A DNA stretch of 64,000 bases from Diploscapter coronatus (taxonomy: Eukaryota > Nematoda > Chromadorea > Rhabditida > Rhabditidae). Of the stretch, positions 55,382 through 64,000 are shown piece by piece; position 1 is the stretch's first letter; each line of letters begins with the position of its first letter. A program made the position numbers and the translations under genes. Below the pieces are notes generated by a model that saw only the letters and a list, made by a program, of their open reading frames with translations, searched no databases and had not been told where the DNA came from. The stretch spans positions 57,311,201-57,375,200 of the forward strand of contig OZ038422.1 in NCBI GenBank assembly GCA_964036155.1, given 5' to 3'.

Positions 55382-55540
55382 AAGGGCCGCGCGAACGCAG
55401 CCCCTCACTCAAAAATTTAGTCGTCGGCGAACCCCAACTCGGAGCTGCCGTGCAGGTCAGCCCAAACCGAAGTGCAATGTCTAGGCCTCGCCACAGATAA
55501 CCGCCTTCATGATCGCGGTGTCTCCCGACCAGGTAAGTTT
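55382..55540 (-). ncRNA. U1 snRNA gene
   Basis: The minus strand from 55540 reads AAACTTACCTGG, the 5' arm that pairs with 5' splice sites, followed by the family landmarks GGGAGACACCGCGATCATGAA (stem-loop I, U1-70K site), GCGAGGCCTAGACATTGCAC (stem-loop II, U1A site), a stem-loop III region GCTGACCTGC...GAGTTGGGGTTCGCC, the Sm site AAATTTTTGAG, and a 3' stem GGGGCTGCGTTCGCGCGGCCC. The order and length (about 159 nt) are those of U1, and the stem III words resemble the C. elegans RNA. It is the core of the U1 snRNP that recognises introns in the nucleus. The exact 3' end is uncertain by a few nt. A PSE promoter should lie about 50-70 nt upstream (near 55590-55610); none was identified with confidence. 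Confidence 0.95.
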
Positions 55541-56596
55541 ATGAGTCGTTGGGAAAGGACAGATATGGGGAAAATGTGCGATATGCTGAATGGACAACGC
55601 AACGCTATGCAAGAGAATAGGAGAAAGACACAAAGACATTGCAAACGTTAGAAACGAAATAGTTGAGACAGTGGCGAGACGGAAAGATAGGAGGACGCAG
55701 CGTTTACGAAAAACAGACGGCCAGTACGAGACATTCGGCCACTTGGCTATTTCAAAAATCAAATAACCTTATTCCCCCCAATTGGGGAGATATCGAAGGT
55801 TAATTCGATAAGAACAGAGAGAACTTTATTTTCTTAGCCAATGTTGCCCGAGGGCTGAAAAAGACAATGCAATGGGTGATGAAAAATAGATGGTAAATGA
55901 TGACACGAGGTGAGCAATGCATGATTGAGAGTGGCAATTGGATAAATGGATAGAATATGTTGATATTGAGAGTACTCGTGCAGAATGACGATCACAGGAT
56001 GAGAGTGTGAACGGCAGGACTGAGAGTCGAGTGAAACCGCATCCCCAATGTAGAAAAAGGAGATGCGGTTTTGGCCGAATCACAACCCGGTTTATATGAA
56101 AAGGAAGGAGAGGAAAAAAGTAAATTTTTAAATATAAGGATGAAGGGAGGAGGGATGCAAGGTGAAAAACCGAACAACCGGGGAGGAGTTGGGTTAACAT
56201 GAACATGATTTTAAATTTGAGAAAAAAGGAAAGAAATTAGAATGAAGAGAAGAGTAAAAAAGGAGAGATGAAAGAGAATAAATAAATAATATAAATCGAC
56301 GTGAAGCGATTTGAAAAATTGGGGTTGGAAAATTGCGGGATGGGAGGGGAACTGGGTCGGGGGCCCGCAAGAGAAAGAGAGAAGAGGAAATGAGAAGAGG
56401 AGAAAGGGGAGATATGGGGAAAAATGTGGAAAAAAGAACATGATAAAAGTGATAAAACATGAAAAAATGAAAAATGAAAAATGAAGACTAGATTTACAAG
56501 AAATCTTTGGGGATGGGGAGGGGAAGGGAGGGAGGCAGGGAGGCAGGAACCGGAGCAGAGCGGGAACAGGATCGGGAGCCGAAGCGGGGTGGCTGC
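55541..56596. other. Purine-rich spacer between U1 and the retroelement remnant
   Basis: No supported gene. 56100-56580 is strongly G/A-rich on the plus strand, with GAAAAATGAAAAATG-type simple repeats at 56460-56485. Long minus-strand frames here are low-complexity Ser/Leu/Phe artefacts. Confidence 0.55.
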
Positions 56597-57145
56597 CTAG
56601 ACGTGGAACTGCCTGACGCCGCTGACATGCTCGGTGTAGACGTCCCTGGCCCACTTGATGACGTCCGAGACGACGAGTCGCTGCATCAGCCGGTTGTAGG
56701 AGGCGTTGATGTTGAGGGCGGCCACGGCACGTCGGTTGAGTGGGTCCATGGAGCCGAGCGCGCCAACCACGTACGCGTCCACTGTCGTCCTGTAGCCGCG
56801 TGCCTCGAAGTGCTGCCGGAGGGTGTCGTACTTCCTCTGCTTGTCCATCCGGGCGGCGACCAGGGCGTCCTTCCGGTTCTCGTAGGTCACCACGACGTCG
56901 ATGATGGCGATGTCTGGGCGCAGCAGGCCTGGCGTTCCCGAGATCTTCTGGTCGTTGTAGACGATGCTTCCGGCATTCGAATCCTACGTTGATGCCGTGC
57001 TGCTGTCGCAGGTGGCGCGAGAGGCCTCCGTGGTCGATGTACGAGCGGGGAACGGGGAGGCAGGGCTGACATGGGTGTGACGGGTCGAGGGGAACGGCGA
57101 GCCAGCATGTCGGGGCACTGGGGTTCGTTCCGCGGACCGGCATCA
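56597..57145 (-). pseudogene. R2/NeSL-like non-LTR retrotransposon remnant: zinc finger plus endonuclease, no RT
   Basis: A GC-rich island unlike its surroundings. From 57145 a frame encodes a C2H2 finger (HPCQPCLPVPRSYIDHGG, then LSRHLRQQHGI) like those of R2-clade elements. About one base out of frame, from about 56985 to the TAG at 56597, lies a C-terminal endonuclease-like stretch: GLLRPDIAIIDVVVTYENR with an R-PD...D core, ARMDKQRKYDTL, a VGALGSMDPLNRRA strand and VYTEHVSGVRQFHV. This resembles the restriction-like endonuclease end of site-specific non-LTR elements. The reverse transcriptase that should lie between finger and nuclease is absent. A further finger-like fragment (YPLVICPRSGEGI) may occur at 57240-57300. 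It could be a decayed copy or a reduced, possibly domesticated gene. Confidence 0.6.
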
Positions 57146-57683
57146 GGGGGACGCTGCAAATAACTCGGAGTACATCAAAATAATCGACAAGATTTTCGAA
57201 AAAAAAAAATAATAATAAATTATTTTAAAAAACTAACCTAATTTTTGGATTCCCTCGCCGCTCCTTGGGCAAATTACGAGTGGATAGGGGGCATCAGAAA
57301 TCTGGAACGATAGAAAATAATTTTTGGAAAAAGAAATGGCAAAAATAATCGACGAAAATCCAAAAAAAGGAAGAAAAATAAGGAGAAACCGCTAACATAG
57401 CAGTACGGTAGCTTCGATCCCCACCCACATTGTTCTTTCCCGTGCGGCGTCCCTGTCGTTTGCAAAATCCTGTTAATGGACCTGACTGTGGTTACAGAAT
57501 TGTTGAAATAAAACATTTAAAAGAATATTTATTTCAGTTGCTATTATCCCTTATCACTTTTGGATGTCTTCGGGAGTTGTCTTTATTATGTGCATCAAAT
57601 TAGAATGTACGAAATTAAATAGATACTTTTTATTAAAATCATATGACAATTACGAGAACTTAAATGCGTTGAAATTGGAGATT
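57146..57683. other. Spacer between retroelement remnant and F-box copy B
   Basis: AT-rich with two GC-richer islands (57240-57300, 57410-57475) that may be further fragments of the retroelement. The last 150 nt match the 3' flank of F-box copy A. Confidence 0.45.
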
Positions 57684-59082
57684 CTAGATATACAATTCTC
57701 TGACGTCTCGCCATTTATTAGTTTGTGGACCGTATTCCTCGATTGAATTACATACCTTTTGATGAAAAAATCTGTAAAATCCAAGCTAACGAATATTTGG
57801 TATAAAGATGTGCAAAATCTCAGCTCACTTTCCTCCGATTGCATACAATTTCCCGTTAGCGACAATGAGCGAATGACTGTCTCTTCCATAATTCATATCA
57901 GCTATTCGAGAAATTCGACTGTCAATTGGAGCTGAGGGGTCAAAGCACAGACAGGATTTTGATATACCATTAACACCACTAAATATATAACGATACATTA
58001 TTTGTCAGACAACGTTAGCGACTTCCATCCTCCAGTTATGTAAATCTTTCCATTTAGCGATGCAACTCCGAAATTCTTTCGTTCTTCTGGAATCTTTCCA
58101 ACTTCAATCCATTCCCGTTCATCGTTTGATAATTGGTATATTTTTCTACTCATAAGTCCATCAATAACTGAATACCCATAATTACAATAATGAATATGCT
58201 TTAATGTGACCGTATAAAATTCCATCGCATATTATTGTTCGAGCATTCCAAATTGGAAAAGACAATGCAGGTCCTGTTTGCCATTCTCCATCTATTAAAA
58301 TCTGAACAAGCTATTTCATGGACTTTCATTCGATCTTTTTACATCAACACGATTTTTTCTCCATCCACTCAAATAATACAATTTGTCTTTGAAATAAACG
58401 ACAGATGCCTGCTGACACCATTCAGGAGGATCTGGTCCTGCAAAGAATGCAATAAAATTAAACCAATCTACTGGCTTTTATAATATACTACCTCTAGTAA
58501 TTTGTCGAGTGGTCAAATCAAAGATTTCAAACCGTTTGTCATAAGATTTCATTGCAAAAATCTAAAATTTACAAAATTGGCAATGGCAAATAAAATAACC
58601 TACCTTATCTTTTACAGTTGCTACATCATATGATGCTAAATAATTAGTAAATCTCGCAATCTGCTTAACACAATTAGTATGCGAATCAAACAGACAAATT
58701 CTTCCTTCATAAATATCGTCGTTTTCATAAGGTACTAAATACTAAAATTACGGCGTTCTGGAATTGTCGCAACGACGCAACATGACGAAATAGTGTATAA
58801 AAGCGAGAGAGCATTCTTTACCCTCTTCTATCCCTGCATACTATTTCGCCTCGTTGCGACGTTGCGTCGTTGCGACAATTCCAAAACGCCTAAAATTACT
58901 TTTCGTTCATACAAGAATATTTTCCTACGATAGAATAAAATTTTCCTCTCGAGCGCTGTCGGAAGATGTTTCTTGATTATTTTCATCATTCTCTTGTTAG
59001 TCCAGGCCAATTGTCCCAGGTCCTTGAATTCGGGATATTTGCAGATCAACAGTATAATTTCGACTGGTAAATTGGCTAACAT
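57684..59082 (-). CDS. F-box/kelch-repeat protein, copy B
   Basis: ATG 59082 opens the F-box (MLANLPVEIILLICKYPEFK, LAWTNKRMM). Kelch exons follow: YEGRICLFDS, KLYYLSG-like, VIDGLMSRKIYQLS, GKIYITGG and KLYAIGG, ending TNKWRDVRELYI at TAG 57684. All copy-A exons have counterparts and the frame appears intact, so it is probably functional. The role is presumably substrate recognition in an SCF ubiquitin ligase. Intron 1 (C|GTAGGA donor) is expanded by a 139-nt MITE at 58752-58890. The last residues differ from the KINIK ending of copy A because of local change near the stop. An acceptor TGTTTAG lies about 14 nt before the ATG. Confidence 0.82.
58752..58890. mobile_element. MITE with 9-bp target duplication in intron 1 of F-box copy B
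   Basis: The 139-nt element is almost one long hairpin. The ends GGCGTTCTGGAATTGTCGC and its complement pair over more than 30 nt, with an internal CAACGACGCAAC motif duplicated in one arm. It is flanked by an exact 9-nt duplication, TAAAATTAC, at 58743-58751 and 58891-58899. A 9-nt duplication points to a Mutator-like family. The empty site can be read in paralogs A and D, which lack the insert. Confidence 0.92.
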
Positions 59083-60055
59083 TCTTGTTAAGAGACCTAA
59101 ACAATCACCATCGTATTATTTCGAAATGGAAATAGTAAAAGAATATTTATTGAATGAGAGAGTCTGGAATTAGTGAGTTTGAAATTGTTCATCAAAGAAA
59201 GGGGAATGAAACTACTAAATTGATGCTTCGCAGTTTTTATCAGACTAAAAATCGATTCCTAACACTTGAATATACACGCTGAAACATGTAACTAATCTGA
59301 TTGGAAAATAGATGTAGGAGTTGTTAGACAATTATTCGCAGTAATGTATTGGAAGTTGCCTCTCAAACTCGGGTAGTTGAACCTTTTATAATAAAAAGAA
59401 AATACAAATAGTGCAAAAATTCAAGTTAAAGTGTTAGTAAAGGTAATAGAAGTTCTAGTACTAATTATATAGATTGTCTCCTTCAAATGTGAGGCTGTAA
59501 ATGAAAATTTACGTTTATTTAAATTTAAATATTCCTGCATTGATATTTAGAATTAAAAATAACGATAAAATAACCTTAACAAATACTGAAAGGTATTGAA
59601 CTGAAATTAGGTAGATTGATATCATAAAAATGATAAAGAAATGTCTCACATCAATAAAGTAGTGAAAAAGGGAGAGTGACTGAGAAGAAAATACAGTGAC
59701 TATTTCAGTGAAACATCGAGAAAATAAGAAAAAATACGCTAATATTGATGCTGCTGACGAACAATGTATTTTGAATACCTTCAAGGAATGTTCACAAATC
59801 GATCAACTATTTCTGGTATATATTTTGAGGGAAAATTACTTTGAAATTACTATAAAATAAACACTGATTTGGCTACAGAATATTTGAAATACAGTACTTC
59901 AAAGAATATTTAGTTGAGTTTCAATTTTTCAGTATCTTCATTGGATGTCTTCGAGAGTTTTCTGTATTATGTGCATTGAAATAAAATTATTATATCGCAT
60001 TTTATCGAATAAAATTTCTATATGAAATCTGAGATTATTATAGCCAAGCTTTATT
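59083..60055. other. Spacer upstream of F-box copy B (first copy of a 3.6-kb duplication)
   Basis: No protein gene. From about 59260 to 59980 it is nearly identical to 62850-63580 (offset about 3,595 nt), the matching spacer above the fused gene. It carries the SL1-like sequence at 59362-59383. Confidence 0.75.
59362..59383 (-). other. SL1-like 22-nt sequence in genomic DNA
   Basis: On the minus strand it begins GGTTCAACTACCC and ends GAGTTTGAG. It agrees with the C. elegans SL1 leader at 19 of 22 positions (differences at 5, 8 and 14). The next bases are AGGCAA, not the GTAAAC that follows the leader in SL RNA genes, and no Sm site follows, so it is not an SL RNA gene. It lies about 280 nt upstream of the F-box copy B start, on the same strand. 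Confidence 0.6.
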
Positions 60056-62749
60056 TTACTCTATTTTTCCGACTTCACGCCATTTATTCGTTTGTGGATC
60101 ATATTCCTCGATTGAATTATAAAAATCCCTAAAAATGTTTCGAAATCTAAGTTAGAAAATATTCTGTATAAAGATGTGCAAAATCTCAGCTCACCCTCCG
60201 ATTGCATACAATTTCCCGTTAGCGACAATGAGCGAATGATGCTTTCTTGCATGCTTCATATCAGCGACTCGAGAAATTCGACTGCCAACTGGAGCTGAGG
60301 GGTCGAAACACAAACAAGATTTTAATGCATTAGGATAACTAAATATATAATGATACATTATTTATCATATAGCATTAACGACTTCCGTCCTCCAACTATA
60401 TAAATTTTTTCATTTAGCGATGCAACTCCGAAATAACGTCGTATTCCTGGAATCTCTCCGATTTCTTTCCATTTCCGTTCATCGTTTGATAATCGACATA
60501 TCATTTTACTTTCACGACCATCAATAACTGAATATCCATAATTACAATAATGAATATACTATAATATGACCGTATAAAATTCCGTCGCATTTTATTGTTT
60601 GAGCATAACGAGTTGAAAGAGGAAAAGCAGGTCCTGTTTGCCATTGTCCATCTATTAAAACCTGAATTAATTATTTCATGGACTCTCATTCAATCTTCTT
60701 ACATCAACGTGCTTCGTATGATTTCCTGTTTCAGGATCCCATCCACCCAAATAATACAATTTGTCCCTGAAATAAGCGACAGATGCACACTGACGCCATT
60801 CAGGAGGATTTGGGCCTGTAAAATTCTTTGAATCGATCATTCATGGATTTGTTGATAAGACCTCTTGAAATTTGTCGAGTCTTCAAGTCATATATTTCGA
60901 ATGATGTATTTCTGCTGTTAATTGCAAAAATCTGAAGCCAAGAAATGATTCAAAATAACGAGCATAAGAATTCACTTTATCCTGTGTAGTTGTTACTTTG
61001 TGTGGCGCATAATAATTGCGGAATTCTGCAATCTCTTCTACTGAGCAGGTCAATGAATTGAACAAGCATATTCTTCCTTCATACTGTTTATTATTATTTC
61101 GATAGCAACCTAAATTATTATTAATTGTTTTAAAGTCTCTTACTTAGTTTTCAACATATTCCTTACGATAAAATAAAATTTTATGCGGATTAATTTTTCC
61201 GACTTCTCTCCATTTATTCGTTTGTGGATCGTATTCCTCGATTGAATTACAAATTTTTTTACGGTAATAGTCTTGAAATCTAAGTTAACAAATATTTGGT
61301 ACAAAGAAGTGAAAAATCTCAGCTCACCCTCCGATTGCATACAATTTCCCGTTAGCGACAATGAGCGAATGATGCTTTTTTGCATAATTCATATCAGCTA
61401 TTCGAGAAATTCGGCTGTCAACTGGAGCTGAGGGGTCGAAACACAGACAGGATTTTAATGCATTAGGATAACTAAATATATAATGATACATTATTTATCG
61501 TACAAAATTAACAACCTCTCTCCTCCAGTTATGTAAATTTTTCCATTTAACGATGTAACTCCGAAATACCCTCCTATTTCGGGAATCTCTCCAACTTCAA
61601 TCCATTCCCGTTCATTGTCTGATAATCGATATATCTTTTTCCTATTAAATCCATCAATAACTGAATATCCATAATTCCAATAATGAATATGCTATAATGT
61701 GACCGTATAAAATTCCGTCGCATGTTATTGTTTGAGCATAACGAGTTGGAAGAGGAAAAGCAGGTCCTGTTTGCCATTGTCCATCTATCAAAACCTGAAC
61801 TAATTATTTCATAAAGTTTCATTCGATCTTCTTACATCAACTCGATCCGTATGTCCACCCAAATAATACAATTTGTCTTTGAAATAAGCGACAAATGCCC
61901 ATCGACGCCATTCAGGAGGATCTGGTCCTGCAAAGAATGCAATAAAATTAAACCAATCTATTGGTGTTATGGTGCCCCTTTTATGCCAGTCAACACTTGT
62001 GCTCGAGTAATGGATTTATTACGAGAGACAAGGGTAAAAGTACAATCCGGGAAGTCGGAGGAAATTGGAGAACAGCCGCTCGTCAGGAGAGCAGGAGGGT
62101 AGACTGACTATTCAGAGGAGAATGGCCAATCAATAATTGTTAATGGTCAGGGAATAGAGATAACTACTAAAGAGGAGGGAGAAGAGCTAGTGTCGTGAGG
62201 CGGCACTGCTAGGAGAGAGATAGAGATTGGGGAAAAGGTGAGAGATTATAGAAAGAGAGTAATAGGATAGGGTGAGCCTCTAACAATTGGTTTTTGTAAT
62301 GCTACCTCTAGTAATTTGTCGAGTATTCAGGTCAAAGATTTCAAATAATTTTTTTCTGCTGTTCAATGCAAAAATCTAAAGTTTACAAAATTGGCAATGG
62401 CAAATAAAATAACCTACCTTATCTTTTGTAGTTGCAACTTCATGTGGATATAAATTATTAATAAATCTCGCAATCTGCTCAATAGAATTAGTATGCGAAT
62501 CAAACAGATAAATTTTTCCTTCCCAAATGCTGCCGTTTGTATAAGGTACTAAATACTAAAATTAGTTTTCGCTCATACAAGAAATATTTTCCTACGATAG
62601 AATAGAAATTTCCTCTCGAGCGCCATCGGCAGATATTTCTTGATTATTCCCATCATCCGTTTATTAGTCCAGGCCAATTGTCCCAGGTCTTTGAATTCGG
62701 GATATTCGCAGATCAACAATATAATTTCGACTGGTAAATTGGCTAACAT
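60056..62749 (-). CDS. Fused F-box/double-kelch protein (copies D and C)
   Basis: ATG 62749 opens an intact F-box (MLANLPVEIILLICEYPEFK) and a full set of kelch exons (WEGKIYLFDS, KLYYLGGHTDRVD, KLYAIGG) as in copies A and B. Where those end (KWREVGKIN then stop), this copy continues PHKILFYR, the tail of another F-box exon with its intron donor (TTTTATC|GTAAGG at about 61164). The next exon (61109 down) starts in the matching phase and encodes a second complete kelch set (YEGRICLFNS, KLYYLGGWDPETG, EKIYIVGG, KLYAIGG) ending VGKIE at TAA 60056. The F-box start of the second copy is gone. The reading is thus one gene with one F-box and two propellers. If the donor is not used, translation would stop at 61144. 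A solo LTR sits in an intron. Confidence 0.75.
61965..62285. mobile_element. Solo LTR in an intron of the fused F-box gene
   Basis: The 321-nt insert begins TGTTATGG and ends CTCTAACA (TG...CA with short inverted ends TGTTA/TAACA). It is flanked by an exact 5-nt duplication ATTGG (61960-61964, 62286-62290). Paralogous introns in copies A and B lack it. No coding sequence inside: the form left when two LTRs recombine. Confidence 0.93.
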
Positions 62750-63633
62750 CTTTGCTAGGAGACCTAAACAATAAAAATGGAAGTAGTATAGAAGAGTATT
62801 GATTGAGTGAGAAAGTCGACAATTAATGAGTTTGAAATTGATCATTTAAGAATCCTAAAACTGGAAGATGGATGTTGAAACATGTAATAAATCTGGTTGG
62901 AGATAGATGTAAGGGTTGTTAGACAGTGATTCGAAGTAGTGTATTGGTAGTTGCCTCTCAAACTCGGGAATTAAACCTTTTAGTAATAAAAAGAAAAATA
63001 CAAATAATATAAAAATGTAAAAGTTAAAATATTAGTAGAGGTAGTTGAAGTTCTACTATTAATTATATGGGTTGTTTCCTTCAAATGAGGTTGTAAGTTA
63101 ACATTTACGTTTATTTAAGTTTAAATATTCCTGCATTGATATTTAGAATTAAAAAGAACGATAAAATAACCTTAACAAATACTGAAAGGTATTGAACTGA
63201 AATTAGGTAGATTGATATCATAAAAATGATAAAGAAATGTCTCACATCAATAAAGTAGTGAAAAGGGGAGATTGACTGAGAGGAAAGTACAGTGACTATT
63301 TCAGTGAAACATCAAGGAAATAAGTAAAAATACGCTAATATTGATGCTGCTGACGAACAATGTATTTTGAATACCTTCAAGGAATGTTCACAAATCGATC
63401 AACTATTTCTGGTATATATTTTGAGGGAAAATTACTTTGAAATTACTATAAAATAAACACTGATTTGGCTACAGAATATTTGAAATACAGTACTTCAAAG
63501 AATATTTAGTTGAGTTTCAATTTTTCAGTATCTTCATTGGATGTCTTCGAGAGTTGTCTGTATCGTGTTCATTGAAGTTAAATTATTATTTCACATTTTA
63601 TTGAATAAAATTTCTATATGAAATCTGAGGTTA
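62750..63633. other. Spacer upstream of the fused F-box gene (second copy of the 3.6-kb duplication)
   Basis: No protein gene. It is nearly identical to the spacer at 59260-59980 and carries the second SL1-like sequence. Confidence 0.75.
62957..62977 (-). other. Second SL1-like sequence (21 nt)
   Basis: On the minus strand it reads GGTTTAATTCCC then GAGTTTGAG: SL1 with one base missing and one substitution, closer to SL1 in its first half than the copy at 59362-59383. The same AGGCAAC follows. It lies about 210 nt upstream of the fused gene's start. Confidence 0.6.
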
Positions 63634-64000
63634 TTATAGCCAAGCTTTATTTATGTTAATTTTTCCGACTTCTTGCCATTTATTCGCTTGTGGATCGTAT
63701 TCCTCGATTGAATTACGGAAATTTGATTCTTGATATCTAAGTTAGGAAATATTTTGTATAAAGATGTGCAAAATCTCAGCTCACCCTCCGATTGCATACA
63801 ATTTCCCGTTAGCGACAATGAGTGAATGATCGTATCTTGCATAATTCATATCAGCTATTCGAGAAATTCGGCTGTCAACTGGAGCTGAGGGGTCGAAACA
63901 TTCGCAGGATTTTAATTCTCCTCCACTAAATATATAATAATATATTATTTATCATATAAAATTAACGACCACAATCCTCCAGTTATGTAAATCCTTCCAT
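63634..64000 (-). CDS. F-box/kelch-repeat protein, copy E (3' part only)
   Basis: The last two kelch exons are visible: one with DPSAPVDSRISRIADMNYA and KLYAIGG, then the terminal exon SIEEYDPQANKWQEVGKIN, which runs a few residues further than in copy A to TAA 63634. The sequence continues beyond the window. The same introns and acceptors as in the other copies are present, so it is probably a further array member rather than a pseudogene, but this cannot be judged from the part seen. Confidence 0.75.

Noticed and set aside
55826..56460. Minus-strand frames of 60-126 residues rich in Ser, Leu and Phe
   Set aside because: Artefacts of the G/A-rich tract; no start context, splice sites or family signal.
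56211..57143. 310-residue minus-strand frame across the retroelement remnant
   Set aside because: Only its first 55 residues or so (zinc finger) look real. The remainder reads the nuclease part out of frame and then the purine-rich tract.
59362..59383. SL RNA gene
   Set aside because: The leader-like sequence is followed by AGGCAA rather than a GT donor, and no Sm site or SL RNA body follows.

Overview
The window is eukaryotic nuclear DNA, most likely from a nematode. The genes are dense and split by many short introns (mostly about 40-60 nt, with a few longer ones) that end in a pyrimidine-rich TTTCAG. Many start codons sit 0-30 nt after such an acceptor, as expected if mRNAs receive a trans-spliced leader. 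The protein content also fits: ShKT repeats, a PAN-domain matrix protein, a CEH-20/PBX protein, a U1 snRNA resembling the C. elegans form, and above all the block gop-1, gop-2, gop-3, hap-1, gro-1, which matches the C. elegans gro-1 operon. The species cannot be fixed from the sequence. All exon models were read by eye from splice signals, reading frame and protein family knowledge.

Layout: 0-1.2 kb, 3' part of a secreted protein with five ShKT domains. 1.6-2.9 kb, a complete but frameshifted mariner transposon. 5.2-7.9 kb (+), PBX/Exd homeobox gene. 8.5-31.8 kb (-), a run of housekeeping genes all on one strand, in transcription order CIAO2B, MRM2, PAM16, a COMM-domain protein, CLEC16A (gop-1), GPN1 (gop-2), SAMM50 (gop-3), ITPA (hap-1) and TRIT1 (gro-1). 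An unrecognised 374-residue gene lies inside the first hap-1 intron on the same strand. 32.6-33.9 kb (-), an F-box/kelch gene. 34.7-36.1 kb (+), a C2H2 zinc-finger gene. 36.6-41.8 kb (+), a large PAN-domain matrix protein. 42.4-47.1 kb (-), a RECQ1-type helicase with a foldback element in an intron. 48.8-49.5 kb (+), an achaete-scute bHLH gene, followed by nearly 6 kb without recognised genes. 55.4 kb (-), U1 snRNA. 56.6-57.1 kb (-), a remnant of an R2-like retrotransposon. 57.7-64 kb (-), an F-box/kelch array in which one gene is a fusion of two paralogs.

Several genes in the long minus-strand block act in mitochondria or in basic housekeeping: import motor (PAM16), outer-membrane beta-barrel assembly (SAMM50), mitochondrial rRNA methylation (MRM2), tRNA isopentenylation (TRIT1), Fe-S cluster delivery (CIAO2B), nucleotide-pool cleaning (ITPA), RNA polymerase II assembly/import (GPN1) and endosome/mitophagy regulation (CLEC16A). 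The most notable novelties are the hap-1/gro-1 order swap with a nested gene, an in-frame F-box/double-kelch fusion, an SL1-like sequence fixed in genomic DNA upstream of F-box genes, several GC-AG introns, and recent small insertions (solo LTR, Mutator-like MITE, foldback) inside introns.
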